A stretch of 64,000 nt of DNA from NCBI GenBank assembly GCA_963809765.1, contig CAWEKT010000003.1, positions 1,178,001 to 1,242,000 on the forward strand, in the 5' to 3' direction. Within the stretch, counting starts at the first letter, position 1. Every line of letters begins with the position of its first letter. The translations under genes were made by a program, and so were the position numbers. This document shows, one piece after another, positions 53,461 to 64,000 of this stretch. The stretch is from JACVRM01 sp963809765. GTDB taxonomy: Bacteria; Actinomycetota; Thermoleophilia; Gaiellales; Gaiellaceae. Under the pieces are notes generated by a model. That model saw nothing but the letters and a program-made list of their open reading frames with translations. It had not been told where the DNA came from and searched no databases.

Positions 53461-54240
53461 GGTGAACGCGGGCTCGCGCTTCTCCAGGAAGGCACCCACA
53501 CCCTCACGGAAGTCGTCCGTCTGGGTCGCGGCCGTCTGCAGCTGAGCCTCGAGCGCCAGCTGCTCCTCCAGCGTCGCCGTGTCGGCGTGGTCGAAGAGGC
53601 GCTTCGTCATCCCGATCGCCCTCGTCGGCAGCCCTGCGTAGGTCGCGGCGACCTCGGCCACGTGGTCGGCGAGCCGGTCGGCCGCCACCACCTCGTTGAC
53701 CAGGCCCCACTCGTACGCCTCGGCGGCGCCAAGCCGCTTGTTGGTCGTCATCCAGTCGAACGCGCGCGCGTTGCCGAGCAGGCGGTGGACGAAGTAGGAG
53801 CCGCCGGAGTCCGGGATCAGGCCGATGCCGATGAAGCCCGGCACAAAGGTGGCAGCCTCCGAGGCGATTCGCAGGTCACAGGCGCACGCCAGCGAGAGAC
53901 CTGCGCCGGCGGCGACGCCGTTGACCGCCGCGATCACCGGCTTCTCAAGCGCTCGGATAGCGCGGATGTTGGGGTGATAGGTGGACTCGAGGCGGTCGCG
54001 GATGTCGACCTGCGCATCCTGGAACTCCGTCAGGTCCTGGCCGGCGCAGAAACCGCGCCCGGCGCCCGTGATGACAACCGCCCGCACGTCGTCCGCCCGA
54101 GCCTCCTTGAGGCCCCCCGCCAGCCCCTCGTGGACGCCGCGGTTGATCGCGTTGAGGACGTCTGGGCGGTTGAGCGTGATCGTCAGCACACCGCCCGTTC
54201 GGCTCGTCTCCACCCCGGCCATCGTCTCCACCTCGGCCAT
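53452..54240 (-). CDS. paaG: 1,2-epoxyphenylacetyl-CoA isomerase
   Basis: A 262-residue crotonase. GAGRGFCAGQDLTEF, VNGVAAGAGLSLACACDLRIAS (oxyanion hole), GIGLIPDSGGSYFVHRLLGNARAF and the C-terminal REGVGAFLEKREPAFTGR match PaaG point for point. It opens the epoxide of phenylacetyl-CoA to an oxepin. The IPDSGG version has Asp in place of the Glu of hydratases, as usual for PaaG isomerases. The paaABCD genes lie about 3 kb away on the opposite strand. Start ATG follows a GGAAGGGAG ribosome-binding site. Confidence 0.9.
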   Translation of the reverse strand: MAEVETMAGVETSRTGGVLTITLNRPDVLNAINRGVHEGLAGGLKEARADDVRAVVITGAGRGFCAGQDLTEFQDAQVDIRDRLESTYHPNIRAIRALEKPVIAAVNGVAAGAGLSLACACDLRIASEAATFVPGFIGIGLIPDSGGSYFVHRLLGNARAFDWMTTNKRLGAAEAYEWGLVNEVVAADRLADHVAEVAATYAGLPTRAIGMTKRLFDHADTATLEEQLALEAQLQTAATQTDDFREGVGAFLEKREPAFTGR

Positions 54241-54489
54241 GCGAGCTCCCTTCCTGGTCTGGGCTGCGCCACCGTGGCGTCGCCCTGGGCGTCACTATCT
54301 TGGCGCACTTCAGCGAGCCCGGTGCGCGCCGACGGCGACTAGGCTCGTCATCGGGGAGGAGGAGTGGTGGCCCCCGGCACGGCCGGCGCGGCAGCAATGG
54401 ACATGTCCCGCCGGGGCGTGTCCGGAGGGGCCGAGTGGCGACGCTCGGTGGAACTGGCGCGCCAAGGGCTGGCCTCCCCGTGCGGCCCG

Positions 54490-55266
54490 TTACCGGCCTT
54501 CGAACTTCGGCGACCGTTTCTCGAGAAAGGCGTGCAGTCCCTCGTGGGCATCCGGCGAGGCGAAGGCCAGGGCGAGCAGGCGGCGCTCGTGTTCCAGCCC
54601 GTGGGTCAGTCCGGTCTCGAAGGCCGCGTCCACGGCTTCCTTGGCGAGCCTCGTCGCCACCGGGCCCTTGGCAGCGATGTCGCGCGCGACACGCTGCGCT
54701 TCGTCGAGCCACGCCTCGCGTGACACGACCCGTGCGACGAGCCCAGCCGCCCGGGCCTCGCGAGCGGTGAGGAAGCGGCCGCTCAGGACGACGTCCATCG
54801 CCGTCGCCTTGCCCACGGCGCGCGCCCAGCGTTGGGTTCCGCCGGCGCCGGGGATCAGGCCGAGACCGGTCTCCGGCTGCCCGAACTGCGCGGTCTCCGA
54901 GGCGACCACGATGTCGCAGGTGAGCGCGAGCTCGCAGCCACCCCCAAGGCAGTAGCCCGAGACGGCGGCCACGAGCGGTGTCCAAAGCCCGCGGATCACG
55001 TCCCAGCGCTCGACCCGGCGCGCGTAGAGCAGGTCGACCGCTGAGGACTTCGACAGCTCGCCGATGTCCGCGCCGGCCGCGAACGCCCGGTCGGAGCCGC
55101 CGACGACGATGCAGCGGACCGAGTCGTCGGCGTCGAGCTCCTGCAGCGCCACGACGAGCGCCGCCATCAGCTCGTCCGAGAGCGCGTTCAGCTGCTTCGG
55201 CCGATTGAGCAGCACCGTTGCGACCGGCGCATCGCGGTCGACGATCACGAGCGGCTCGTCCGGCAC
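54490..55266 (-). CDS. paaF: 2,3-dehydroadipyl-CoA hydratase / enoyl-CoA hydratase
   Basis: A 258-residue crotonase resembling PaaF: FAAGADIGELSKSSAVDLL, AVSGYCLGGGCELALTCDIVVAS, FGQPETGLGLIPGAGGTQRWARAVGKATAMDVVLSG broken into the usual two catalytic Glu positions (PETGLG and the earlier CELA), and C-terminal HEGLHAFLEKRSPKFEGR. It hydrates dehydroadipyl-CoA in the lower phenylacetate pathway or general enoyl-CoAs. It is on the same strand as paaG, 250 bp upstream. Confidence 0.85.
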   Translation of the reverse strand: MPDEPLVIVDRDAPVATVLLNRPKQLNALSDELMAALVVALQELDADDSVRCIVVGGSDRAFAAGADIGELSKSSAVDLLYARRVERWDVIRGLWTPLVAAVSGYCLGGGCELALTCDIVVASETAQFGQPETGLGLIPGAGGTQRWARAVGKATAMDVVLSGRFLTAREARAAGLVARVVSREAWLDEAQRVARDIAAKGPVATRLAKEAVDAAFETGLTHGLEHERRLLALAFASPDAHEGLHAFLEKRSPKFEGR

Positions 55267-55399
55267 AGCGCAACCTTAGGCCGCGTGGCAGACTCTCTGC
55301 CGTCCGTTGCACGCCGCCGGCCTCGCCGACGTATGAGCTAGAACAGCAGTAGGGCGCATCGCGCCGGTCAAGTGATGCTCGAAGGTGACGGGAGGCTCC

Positions 55400-55504
55400 G
55401 TGAAAGGTTCGGACAAGCCGAAGAAGCTGCAGAAGAAGGCGGCGCAGAAGACGCTGAAGGAGAAGCGGAGCGCCAAGAAGGGGAAGCGGCAGCAACAGCG
55501 GTAA
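55400..55504 (+). CDS. 34-residue lysine-rich small protein
   Basis: GTG at 55400 behind GGGAGG reads VKGSDKPKKLQKKAAQKTLK and ends in basic Glu/Lys/Gln residues with TAA at 55502-55504. More than a third of residues are Lys or Arg, and it is predicted to be one amphipathic or disordered helix, suited to RNA or DNA binding. Small Lys-rich proteins with this opening are encoded in many actinobacterial genomes, without known function. It is too short for usual gene finders. Confidence 0.7.
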   Translation: MKGSDKPKKLQKKAAQKTLKEKRSAKKGKRQQQR

Positions 55505-55653
55505 GGGCTGCGCACGCCAGGCCTGAAGGGAAACGCCCAACAACGCGAAGGAACCAATCGGAGGCTGCGCGCAGTCGCGAAGCTCCGCGCGGCTGAAAGC
55601 GGTCCGGTGGCCTACGTCACTGCGGGACGTCCTTCGACCACGAGATTGGCCGC

Positions 55654-55989
55654 ATGCTGAACGACCAAGGGCGGAAGGTCGTGCTGCGCGAGGAGCAAGA
55701 CGGCCCTGACAGGCGCTACCTCTGGGCGTACCTCACCGCAGACGGCGCACTCCACATCGACGGGCACGACCTCGGCCCCGGGACGGCACCCGTCAGCGCC
55801 GACGGCGAATACGAGTGGTTCGAGACCATTCAGCCCGTGCACCTGCCTTGGCTAGTCGAACTTCTCGGGGGCGACCCTGGAACCGATCTGCTGGACTTGC
55901 TTGCCCAGCGGTACACGGGTCTTGGCGCAGCCGAGTTGGAGCGCATCCTGAGGGAGAGCGGGATACCCGTCGAACGGTTCGTCTACTGA
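55654..55989 (+). CDS. conserved hypothetical protein
   Basis: 111 residues: an N-terminal beta-rich half with Trp/Tyr (RRYLWAYLTADGALHIDGHDLGPG, EYEWFETIQPVHLPWLVELL) and a C-terminal helical half (TDLLDLLAQRYTGLGAAELERILRESGIPVERF). It looks like a compact soluble domain. No catalytic motif. GAGATT lies 6 nt before ATG. The base composition is less G/C-rich than the neighbours. No operon partner is evident. Confidence 0.7.
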   Translation: MLNDQGRKVVLREEQDGPDRRYLWAYLTADGALHIDGHDLGPGTAPVSADGEYEWFETIQPVHLPWLVELLGGDPGTDLLDLLAQRYTGLGAAELERILRESGIPVERFVY

Positions 55990-56071
55990 CGGTTGCCGCC
56001 CCAAGACCCAAGTGCGTCCGCCGGCGTCCGACTGGCGACACCGGGCACGCTCGTTGTATGACTCACAATCG

Positions 56072-57724
56072 ATGAGGCTCACGCGCCGGCGTCACACGAT
56101 TGCGCTCGTCGCGCTCGCGCTCGCGGCCGCGACCGTCGGGGCAGTGCGTGACGCCTTGCTCCTCGAGGGCCGGGCGGATGCCGCCAGTCGGGCGGGCGGG
56201 ACCTTCCGCATCGCGTTCACCGACTTCGACGCCGTAGATCCCGCACTCTCCTACACCACGACCAGCGGAACGATCCTCGAGGCCACGTGCGCGCGCTTGA
56301 TGCGGAATGCCCCGCGCCCGCCGTTCCGGCTCGTACCGGAGGTATCGGCCGGGTACCCACAGGCCTCGCGAGACGGACGCATCCACACCTTCACGCTCCG
56401 CACCGGCTTCCGCTTCAACGACGGTTCGCCGGTTCGCGCCAGTGCCTTCGCCCGGGCGATTCAACGCACGCTCGCGCCGGGGGTCGAGTCCCCTGGCGCG
56501 CAGTACACACGGGACATCGTCGGCGCGGCGGCGTTCCACGCGGGCTCGTCCACCTCGCTCACGGGTGTCACCGCGAGCGGGAACCGGCTCGTGGTTCGCT
56601 TTACCCGGCCGGTGCCCGACTTCCCGGCCAGGACCGCCCAGCTGTTCTTCTGCGCGGTCCCTCCCGGACTGCCTGCCGATCCGGAAGGCGTTCGCGCCTT
56701 CCCTGCAGCCGGCCCCTACTACGTCAGCGAGTACCGCCCAGGGCAGAACATTGTTCTGGAGCGGAACCGCTTCTACCGCGGCGACCGCCCTCACCACGTC
56801 GACCGCTTCGAAGTCGATCTCAGCATCGACTCCAACGCCGAAGTGCTCGGCCGCATCGAGCGCGGACAGGTGGACTGGGGCTGGCTGCCACCGCCGATCT
56901 TCTTCCGCGAAATGCCCCGGCTCGTCGCCAAGTACGGCGTGAACCGCACACGGTTTTTCGTCAGTCCGGGCCTCGCGATGCGCGCCTTCGCGCTCAACAC
57001 CTCGCGCCCCCTCTTTCGCAACAACCCGAAACTCCGACAGGCAATCAACCATGCGATCGACCGCGCCGCCATCAGGCTCGCGACCGGCGGCACCGCAGTG
57101 AGCCGCCTGACCGACCAGTACCTGCCGCCCGAGATGCCGGGCTACACCGATGCCCGCATCTACCCCCTCGACCGTCCCAACCTGCCGAAGGCGCGGGCCC
57201 TCGCAAAGGGACGCACACGCGGCCGCACGGCCGTGCTCTACACCTTCGACGCGCCCGAGCCCCTAGCGCTGGCACAGATCGTCAGGCGCAGCCTCGCCAA
57301 GATCGGCCTCGACGTCCGGGTTCAGGGCATCCCCGTCACGTCGTACGGCGGGAGGGTCACTCGGCGGGGCGCGCCGTTCGACATCGCCTTCCTACCCTGG
57401 GCTCCGGACTACTTCGACCCCTACAGCTACCTCAACGTCTTCTTCGAGAGCCGCTTCGTCGGCGTCGGCGAACTTCGCCGAACTTCGCCCACTTCAGCTC
57501 TGCCCCGGTACGACCGGCTGCTTCGCCAGGCCTCTGCACTCCGCGGCGCAGCTCGGTATCGCGCCTACGGAGCGCTCGACGTACGGCTCGCCCGCGAGGC
57601 CGCACCGCTCGTCGCCATCGACTTCCTCAACGATCCGACGCTGGTCTCCGCGCGCGTGGGCTGCCTGGTCAAGAGCACGCAGCACGCGGCGGTTCTGGAC
57701 CTGACGGCCGTGTGCCTGAAGTGA
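56072..57724 (+). CDS. peptide/nickel-type ABC transporter substrate-binding protein
   Basis: A 550-residue SBP_bac_5 protein. A basic N-terminus with a signal-like helix (RRHTIALVALALAAATVGAV) and no lipobox Cys. The mature part shows TFRIAFTDFDAVDPALSYTTTSG, FTLRTGFRFNDGSPVRASAF, AAGPYYVSEYRPGQNIVLERN and FALNTSRPLFRNNPKLRQAINHAIDR, typical of DppA/OppA. No permease or ATPase gene lies beside it, so it is an orphan binding protein. I chose ATG at 56072; upstream codons to 56012 are open but lack a signal peptide. Confidence 0.9.
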   Translation: MRLTRRRHTIALVALALAAATVGAVRDALLLEGRADAASRAGGTFRIAFTDFDAVDPALSYTTTSGTILEATCARLMRNAPRPPFRLVPEVSAGYPQASRDGRIHTFTLRTGFRFNDGSPVRASAFARAIQRTLAPGVESPGAQYTRDIVGAAAFHAGSSTSLTGVTASGNRLVVRFTRPVPDFPARTAQLFFCAVPPGLPADPEGVRAFPAAGPYYVSEYRPGQNIVLERNRFYRGDRPHHVDRFEVDLSIDSNAEVLGRIERGQVDWGWLPPPIFFREMPRLVAKYGVNRTRFFVSPGLAMRAFALNTSRPLFRNNPKLRQAINHAIDRAAIRLATGGTAVSRLTDQYLPPEMPGYTDARIYPLDRPNLPKARALAKGRTRGRTAVLYTFDAPEPLALAQIVRRSLAKIGLDVRVQGIPVTSYGGRVTRRGAPFDIAFLPWAPDYFDPYSYLNVFFESRFVGVGELRRTSPTSALPRYDRLLRQASALRGAARYRAYGALDVRLAREAAPLVAIDFLNDPTLVSARVGCLVKSTQHAAVLDLTAVCLK

Positions 57725-57749
57725 CGCTCGCCGTCTGACGCACGCCGCG

Positions 57750-59324
57750 CTACGGCGCCTGGACGGTCACCCAGACGGCGCCGTCGCCGACCGCGACTCC
57801 CGGACGGGGCGTTCCCCACCTCGATCGTCTCGACGACCCGTCGGGTCGCCGGGTCGATGCGCGACACCGTGCCGGCGCCCGCGCTGGCGACCCAGACCGC
57901 GCCGCTGCCGACCGCGATCGCGACCGGCCGCGCGCCGACGGGGATCGTCGTCGTCGAGTACGTGCTCGGATCGATGCGCGTGACCGAGTCGTCGCCCGCA
58001 TTCGCGACCCAGACGGCGCCTTCGCCGAAGGCGATGCCGCTCGGGCGCCGGCCCACGCTCGGCGACCGCAGCGGGCCCTCCTCGAAGGTCAGCGGGTTGA
58101 AGCGAGACACCGTCGCCTCCCCGACGTTCGCGACCCAGACGGAACCGCCGCCGACCGCGACGCCGGCCGGCGCCGACCCGACGAAGGTCGAGCCCGTCAC
58201 GTCGCCGGCGGGGTCGATCCGGGCGAGGGTCGAATCGGCGAATACGGCCCAGATCGCGCCCACGCCGGTCGCGACATCGCCCTGCTGCGACCCGAGCCCG
58301 GTTCCGGCGGCATCGATGACGGCCGTGACACGGCCGAACTGCGGATCGACCCGCGATACCTCCCCGCGGGCGCCGTGCGCGACCCAGACCGCTCCTGGCG
58401 CGACGGCGATGCCCGACGGAGTCCGGTCGTCGAGCGGGATCGTCCCGACCGCCGAGAGCGCCGCAGCATCGACTCTCGTCAGGGTCCGATCCTGCACGTT
58501 GCCGACCCAGACGGACCCGCCGAGGACGTCGACCGGCCCCGGCGCGATGCCGACGGGCACCTCGGCCACGATCTCGTTCGTCGCCGGGTCGATGACGCCG
58601 ACATGGTTCGGACGCACCTCGAGAGGCCCGCCGGACGAGTCGCGCGTCCGACGAGGAGCACGGCAGCCGCGACCACCAGCGCGAGCGCGATGGCGGCGGC
58701 CGCAAGGACGGCCGGGCGCCGGAGGAGCGGTCGTGCCGGCTCGGCGTCCAGCGCGACCGGCTCCGCCTCGTGGCGAACGGGCGGAAACGCCTCGGGGAGG
58801 CCGTCGGCGGCCGCCTGGTACAGACGGACGGGCCGGTCGAGATCCTTCAGCCGCTGCTCGCCCAGGTCGCGCAGGAAGACGTGGAGGTCCTCCTCCTCGT
58901 CCTCGAGCAGCGTCTGGGTGGCCTGGGAGAGGAGGATCTGGCCGCCGTGGCCGGCCGCCCCGATGCGCGCCGCGCGGTGGACCGCAAGGCCCGTGTACCT
59001 GCCGTCGGCCGCGACCGCCTGCCCTGTGTGGAGCCCCATCCGCACCCGGACCGCTGCGCCGTCGGGCCACTCGTGGGCGGCAAGGGCGAGCTGGCCCTCG
59101 ACGGCGGCGAGCAGTGCGTCCCGCGCGCTCGAGAACGCGACGAAGAACGAGTCGCCCTGCGTGTCGACCTCGTAGCCGTGGTGGGCTGCGAAGGCCTCCC
59201 GCAGCAGGCGCTGGTGATCGGCGAGCACCTCCCGGTAGCGGTCGCGGAGCTGCTTGACGAGCCGGGTCGATCCCTCGATGTCCGTGAACAGGAAGGTGAC
59301 CGCACCCGACGGAAGCTCGGCCAT
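57750..59324 (-). CDS. nucleotidyl cyclase fused to a beta-propeller sensor
   Basis: About 524 residues after removal of two insertions (near 58625 and 57797). Residues 1-170: class III cyclase homology domain with FTDIEGSTRL (metal Asp), HGYEVDTQGDSFFVAF (second metal Asp), RVRMGLHTGQ, and AARIGAAGHGGQILLS. A linker and one transmembrane helix (LAAAAIALALVVAAAVLLV) follow. The C-terminal 290 residues form seven or so repeats of the pattern PVGxxPxxIAVGxGAVWVANxxxxTVSRIDP, a YVTN-type beta-propeller outside the membrane. Architecture implies an externally sensed signal controlling cAMP or cGMP. The family with propeller at this position is uncommon. Confidence 0.88.
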
Positions 59325-59389
59325 GAGCGGGAGCCTGCCAGCCAGCCCGGCGACCGGGCAAGCGCCGCGACACCACCGGTGTCGCCGGT

Positions 59390-60205
59390 CTAGCGCGAGT
59401 CGCGCTCGAGGAAGGCGCGAATCGCGCCCTGCGCCTCGTCGTTCAGCATCGAGAGCGCGAGCCAGTCACGGGCGTGGCCGACCGTCTCGTGCCACGACAC
59501 GTCACGCCACCAGTTGAGCTGGTGCTTCGCGTAGCGGGTGGTCTCGGGCAGCTTCGCGGCCAGCTTCTCGACGAGCTCGTCGACCTTGGCGTCGAGCTCG
59601 GCTGCCGGCACGGCCCAGTTGACGAGCCCCCACTCGGCCGCCTGCGCCGCCGGGATCTCCTCGCAGAGCAGGATGATCTCGCGCGCGCGGCGGTCGCCGA
59701 CCATGATCGGCAGCCACTGGGTCGCGCCACCCGCGGGCACCGACCCGTGCTCGAGCCCGACGTGGCGGATGAAGGCGTCGTCGACCATGACCGCCAGGTC
59801 GCAGGCCATCTGCAGCTCGTTGCCGCCGCCGACGGCAATGCCCTGGATGCGCGCGAGCGTCGGCTTCCCGATCTCGCGCAGGCGGTCGTGCATGTCCTTG
59901 AAGGCGCCGAACCACTTCCAGTACTCGCGCGAGTTGCCGACCAGCTCCTGGCCCCAGGACTTCAGGTCGGCGCCCACGCAGAACGCGCGCCCCTCGCCGG
60001 TCACGACCACGACCCGGATGTCGTCGTCCCAGGAGGCGTCCTCGAATGCCCGGGCCAGCTCCCGCAGCATCTGGAAGTCGAAAGCGTTCAGCACCTCCGG
60101 CCGGTTCAGCGTCACGGTCGCACGCGGCGGCGTCTTCTCGTAGCGGATGCGCTCGAAACCCAGCTCGTGCGGAGGCAGCGGCCGCGGCTGCGCGAGCTCG
60201 GTCAC
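59390..60205 (-). CDS. enoyl-CoA hydratase/isomerase family protein
   Basis: A 271-residue crotonase: ATVTLNRPEVLNAFDFQMLRELARAF, GRAFCVGADLKSWGQELVGNSREYWKWFGAF, IQGIAVGGGNELQMACDLAVM, HVGLEHGSVPAGGATQWLPIMVG. The Glu of the first catalytic site (GNELQMACDL) is present; the second position reads EHGSVP rather than PEV/PEI, so activity could differ from simple hydration. The last part is normal. It is coupled to a small EthD-type gene upstream by a 4-nt overlap, so they probably act on the same substrate. Confidence 0.85.
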   Translation of the reverse strand: MTELAQPRPLPPHELGFERIRYEKTPPRATVTLNRPEVLNAFDFQMLRELARAFEDASWDDDIRVVVVTGEGRAFCVGADLKSWGQELVGNSREYWKWFGAFKDMHDRLREIGKPTLARIQGIAVGGGNELQMACDLAVMVDDAFIRHVGLEHGSVPAGGATQWLPIMVGDRRAREIILLCEEIPAAQAAEWGLVNWAVPAAELDAKVDELVEKLAAKLPETTRYAKHQLNWWRDVSWHETVGHARDWLALSMLNDEAQGAIRAFLERDSR

Positions 60206-60487
60206 TCGGAGAGCTGTGCGAAGTGGACGGTGAAGGGAACGCCCATCTCCATCGCATCCTTGCCCGCAGCCATGAACGCGGGGTCCGTTCGTCGCCTGCT
60301 TGAACGAGTCCATGTCGGACCACTCGAACTCCGCGTAGTGCGTGAAGCGCGGCTCGCCGAGCGGGGCGCCGAAGACCTTGCCGTTGCGGAACGCCGACGC
60401 CGACACCTTGGCTGCGTATTCCTCGACGTGCCGCCGGTAACGGGCTTCGTCGAGGTCACCCTCGAAGAGGACGAATGCGCGAACCAT
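60202..60487 (-). CDS. EthD-domain protein
   Basis: After one inserted base near 60285 about 94 residues: MVRAFVLFEGDLDEARYRRHVEEYA, APLGEPRFTHYAEFEWSDMDSFKQA and MEMGVPFTVHFAQLSE. This is the small ferredoxin-fold EthD family, whose members assist ring or ether degradation. A GGGAGAG ribosome-binding site precedes ATG at 60487. Its stop overlaps the hydratase start. Confidence 0.8.
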
Positions 60488-60534
60488 GACTCTCCCTTCG
60501 TCGAAGAGCGCGGAGCGTATAGCTTCCGCCGACG

Positions 60535-60984
60535 GTGTCGAGCGGAGCGAGTCTCGCGGTTGCGGTGACGCTGGTGGCGGGTCTCGCCGGCTCGATCCAG
60601 GCCGCCGTCATGGGCGAGCTCGGCGACCGAGTCGGCATCGTTCCGGCCGTCGCGTTCTCCGCGCTGATCGGCGTGATCGGCGCCCTGGGCCTGTTGCTCG
60701 TGGTCGAGCGCGGCGCCGGCCTGGGGCGAGCGCTCGAGCAGCCCGTCTGGCTCTGGACCGGCGGCCTCCTGAGCCTGGGCATCGTCCTCGCGATCACCAT
60801 CGCGCCCCCCCGCATCGGCGTCGCGGCGACCGTCGGGCTCGTGATCGCGGGCAACCTCGTCATGGCTGCGCTCATCGACCAGTTCGGGCTCTTCGGCCAG
60901 GACGAGATCGCGATCGGCGGGCTGCGCCTGCTGGGGCTGGCCCTGCTGGCCGCCGGGTCGGCGCTGACGCTCGCGAGCACATGA
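60535..60984 (+). CDS. YdcZ-type (DUF606) DMT-family membrane transporter
   Basis: A 149-residue protein with five hydrophobic helices: LAVAVTLVAGLAGSIQAAVMGELGDR, PAVAFSALIGVIGALGLLL, the conserved PVWLWTGGLLSLGIVLAITIAPPRIGVAATVGLVIAGNLVMAALIDQFGLFG half of DUF606. Members usually work as short DMT exporters in pairs. It diverges from the EthD gene around a TATAGC/GCTATA centre. The start GTG at 60535 gives an immediate first helix. The stop overlaps the next start. Confidence 0.85.
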   Translation: MSSGASLAVAVTLVAGLAGSIQAAVMGELGDRVGIVPAVAFSALIGVIGALGLLLVVERGAGLGRALEQPVWLWTGGLLSLGIVLAITIAPPRIGVAATVGLVIAGNLVMAALIDQFGLFGQDEIAIGGLRLLGLALLAAGSALTLAST

Positions 60985-61276
60985 CGGGTCTCGCCGACGC
61001 GCTCGCCGGGGTCGAGCTCGTCGTCGGCGAGATCGTCGAGGCGGAGCCGCACGCCGGCCCCCGCGCGCCGTCGACGCTCCTGCGCCTGGATCTCGGCGGC
61101 CACGGTGTCCGGGAGGCGGCGCTTCCCGGCGAGCACGCGCAGGACGACCTCGTCGGCCGCCAGGTCGTGTGCGCACTGCACGGGAGCGAGCTGCTCGTCC
61201 TCTGCGCGCAGTCGCACGCGCACGGCGTCGTCCCGCTCCAGCCCGAGCGCCCGGTCGAGCCCGGAACGGCGGTTGG

Positions 61277-61280
<4 letters not shown>
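60981..61280 (+). CDS. tRNA-binding (EMAPII/CsaA-like) domain protein
   Basis: A 99-residue OB fold of the tRNA-bind family: VELVVGEIVEAEPHAGPRAPSTLLRLDLGGHGVREAA and LVGRQVVCALHGSELLVLCAQ. Related to CsaA and to the C-terminal domain of MetG. The usual conserved Asn-Phe pair is changed to LHGS. ATG at 60981 overlaps the transporter stop. The stop TAG shares TTAG with the stop of the convergent dehydrogenase gene. Confidence 0.75.
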
Positions 61281-63531
<2,251 letters not shown>

Positions 63532-63535
<4 letters not shown>

Positions 63536-63987
63536 CGGCCGGCCGCCAGACGGACCGCGTCGAAGATCTTGGCGTAGCCGGTGCAGCGGCAGAGGTTCCC
63601 GGAGAGCGCCTCCCGGATCTCGTCGTCGTCCGGCTCGGGAATCCGTCGCAGCAGGTCGACGGTGGCGACGACAAGGCCCGGCGTGCAGAAACCGCACTGA
63701 ACCGCGCCCGCCTCGACGAAGGCGTCCTGTACCGGGTGCAGGCTGCCGTTCTCGCCGAGCCCTTCCACGGTCGTCACCTCGCAACCCTGGGCTTGCGCGG
63801 CGAGGACGAGGCAGGCGCAGACGAGCCGGCCGTCGAGCAGCACGGAGCAGGACCCGCACTCACCCTGCTCGCAGGCGTTCTTCGAGCCGGGCAGGCCGAG
63901 GCGCTCGCGCAGCGCAAAGAGCAGGCTCTCGCCCGGCCAGACCTCCGTCTCGCGCGCCTCGCCGTTGACCGTCAGCTCGACCTTCAT
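63532..63987 (-). CDS. [2Fe-2S] small subunit of xanthine dehydrogenase family enzyme
   Basis: A 151-residue ferredoxin-type subunit. First cluster: CEQGECGSC plus Cys in RLVCAC; second cluster: VQCGFCTPG and LCRCTGYAKI. It passes electrons from the molybdenum site to the FAD subunit, whose gene is likely upstream beyond the window. I chose ATG at 63987 (MKVELTVNGE); another ATG at 63996 is possible. Confidence 0.94.
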
Positions 63988-64000
63988 GGCGCGCACCGCT

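Noticed and set aside
54241..54489. Possible plus-strand gene from GTG near 54364 with TAGGCT and GGAGGAGG upstream
   Set aside because: The frame soon runs antisense through the conserved end of paaF and shows no protein features; treated as empty intergenic DNA with promoter-like sequence.

Overview
The window is high-GC DNA with long coding blocks and very short intergenic gaps. It carries actinobacterial signatures: an fhaA-fhaB-pstP-ftsW-pbpA-pknB signalling and cell-wall block, PASTA kinases, a Suf-type sulfur system, a DUF853 HerA-like ATPase, F420-type nitroreductase, and many GTG starts. I infer a deep-branching soil or sediment actinobacterium, probably class Thermoleophilia (Gaiellales or Solirubrobacterales), most likely a long-read or metagenome assembly. 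The taxon is an inference from gene content only.

Layout. 1-3.5 kb: glyoxylate shunt (aceA, aceB, GntR regulator) on the minus strand, with GGATCC-containing repeats at its promoter. 3.7-7 kb: sulfurtransferase, class V aminotransferase, HNH nuclease, a small exported protein and a DUF4446 protein. 7-19.7 kb: Ser/Thr kinases, FHA proteins, PP2C phosphatase, FtsW, PBP, PknB and Ddl, i.e. peptidoglycan synthesis with its phospho-signalling. 19.8-26.9 kb: GABA-type aminotransferase, PdxH, cupin, polysaccharide deacetylase, dCTP deaminase, a sugar-nucleotide-type oxidoreductase and an MMPL exporter. 26.9-27.13 kb: a promoter- and terminator-bounded structured RNA that I do not recognise. 27.1-38.8 kb: O-methyltransferase, deazaflavin reductase, Rieske-SufU-SufS, HerA, a PadR-controlled membrane protein, a response regulator, EttA, an acetyltransferase, a CbxX-type AAA protein and YceH. 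38.8-47.8 kb: a secreted-protease island (M36 metallopeptidase, two S8 subtilases, a TrmB regulator) with a tiny Cys-x-x-Cys open reading frame between shared promoter/operator elements. 47.9-55.3 kb: phenylacetate degradation (TetR, paaA, an ankyrin gene, paaBCD, a flavoprotein, paaG, paaF). 55.4-61.3 kb: small proteins, a peptide-binding protein, a nucleotidyl cyclase fused to a beta-propeller, enoyl-CoA hydratase, YdcZ and a tRNA-binding-domain protein. 61.3-64 kb: xanthine-dehydrogenase-family subunits running off the right edge.

Two window-wide properties matter for any user. First, many genes are broken by single-base changes, and every one I resolved is an insertion. They are dense at 10-17 kb and 44-47 kb and absent from several other large genes, so I read them as assembly errors, and coordinates of those genes are outer limits of the repaired frame. 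Second, a large share of genes start 6-8 nt downstream of a -10-like hexamer with no ribosome-binding site, which points to leaderless transcripts; at two places divergent leaderless genes share overlapping -10 boxes.
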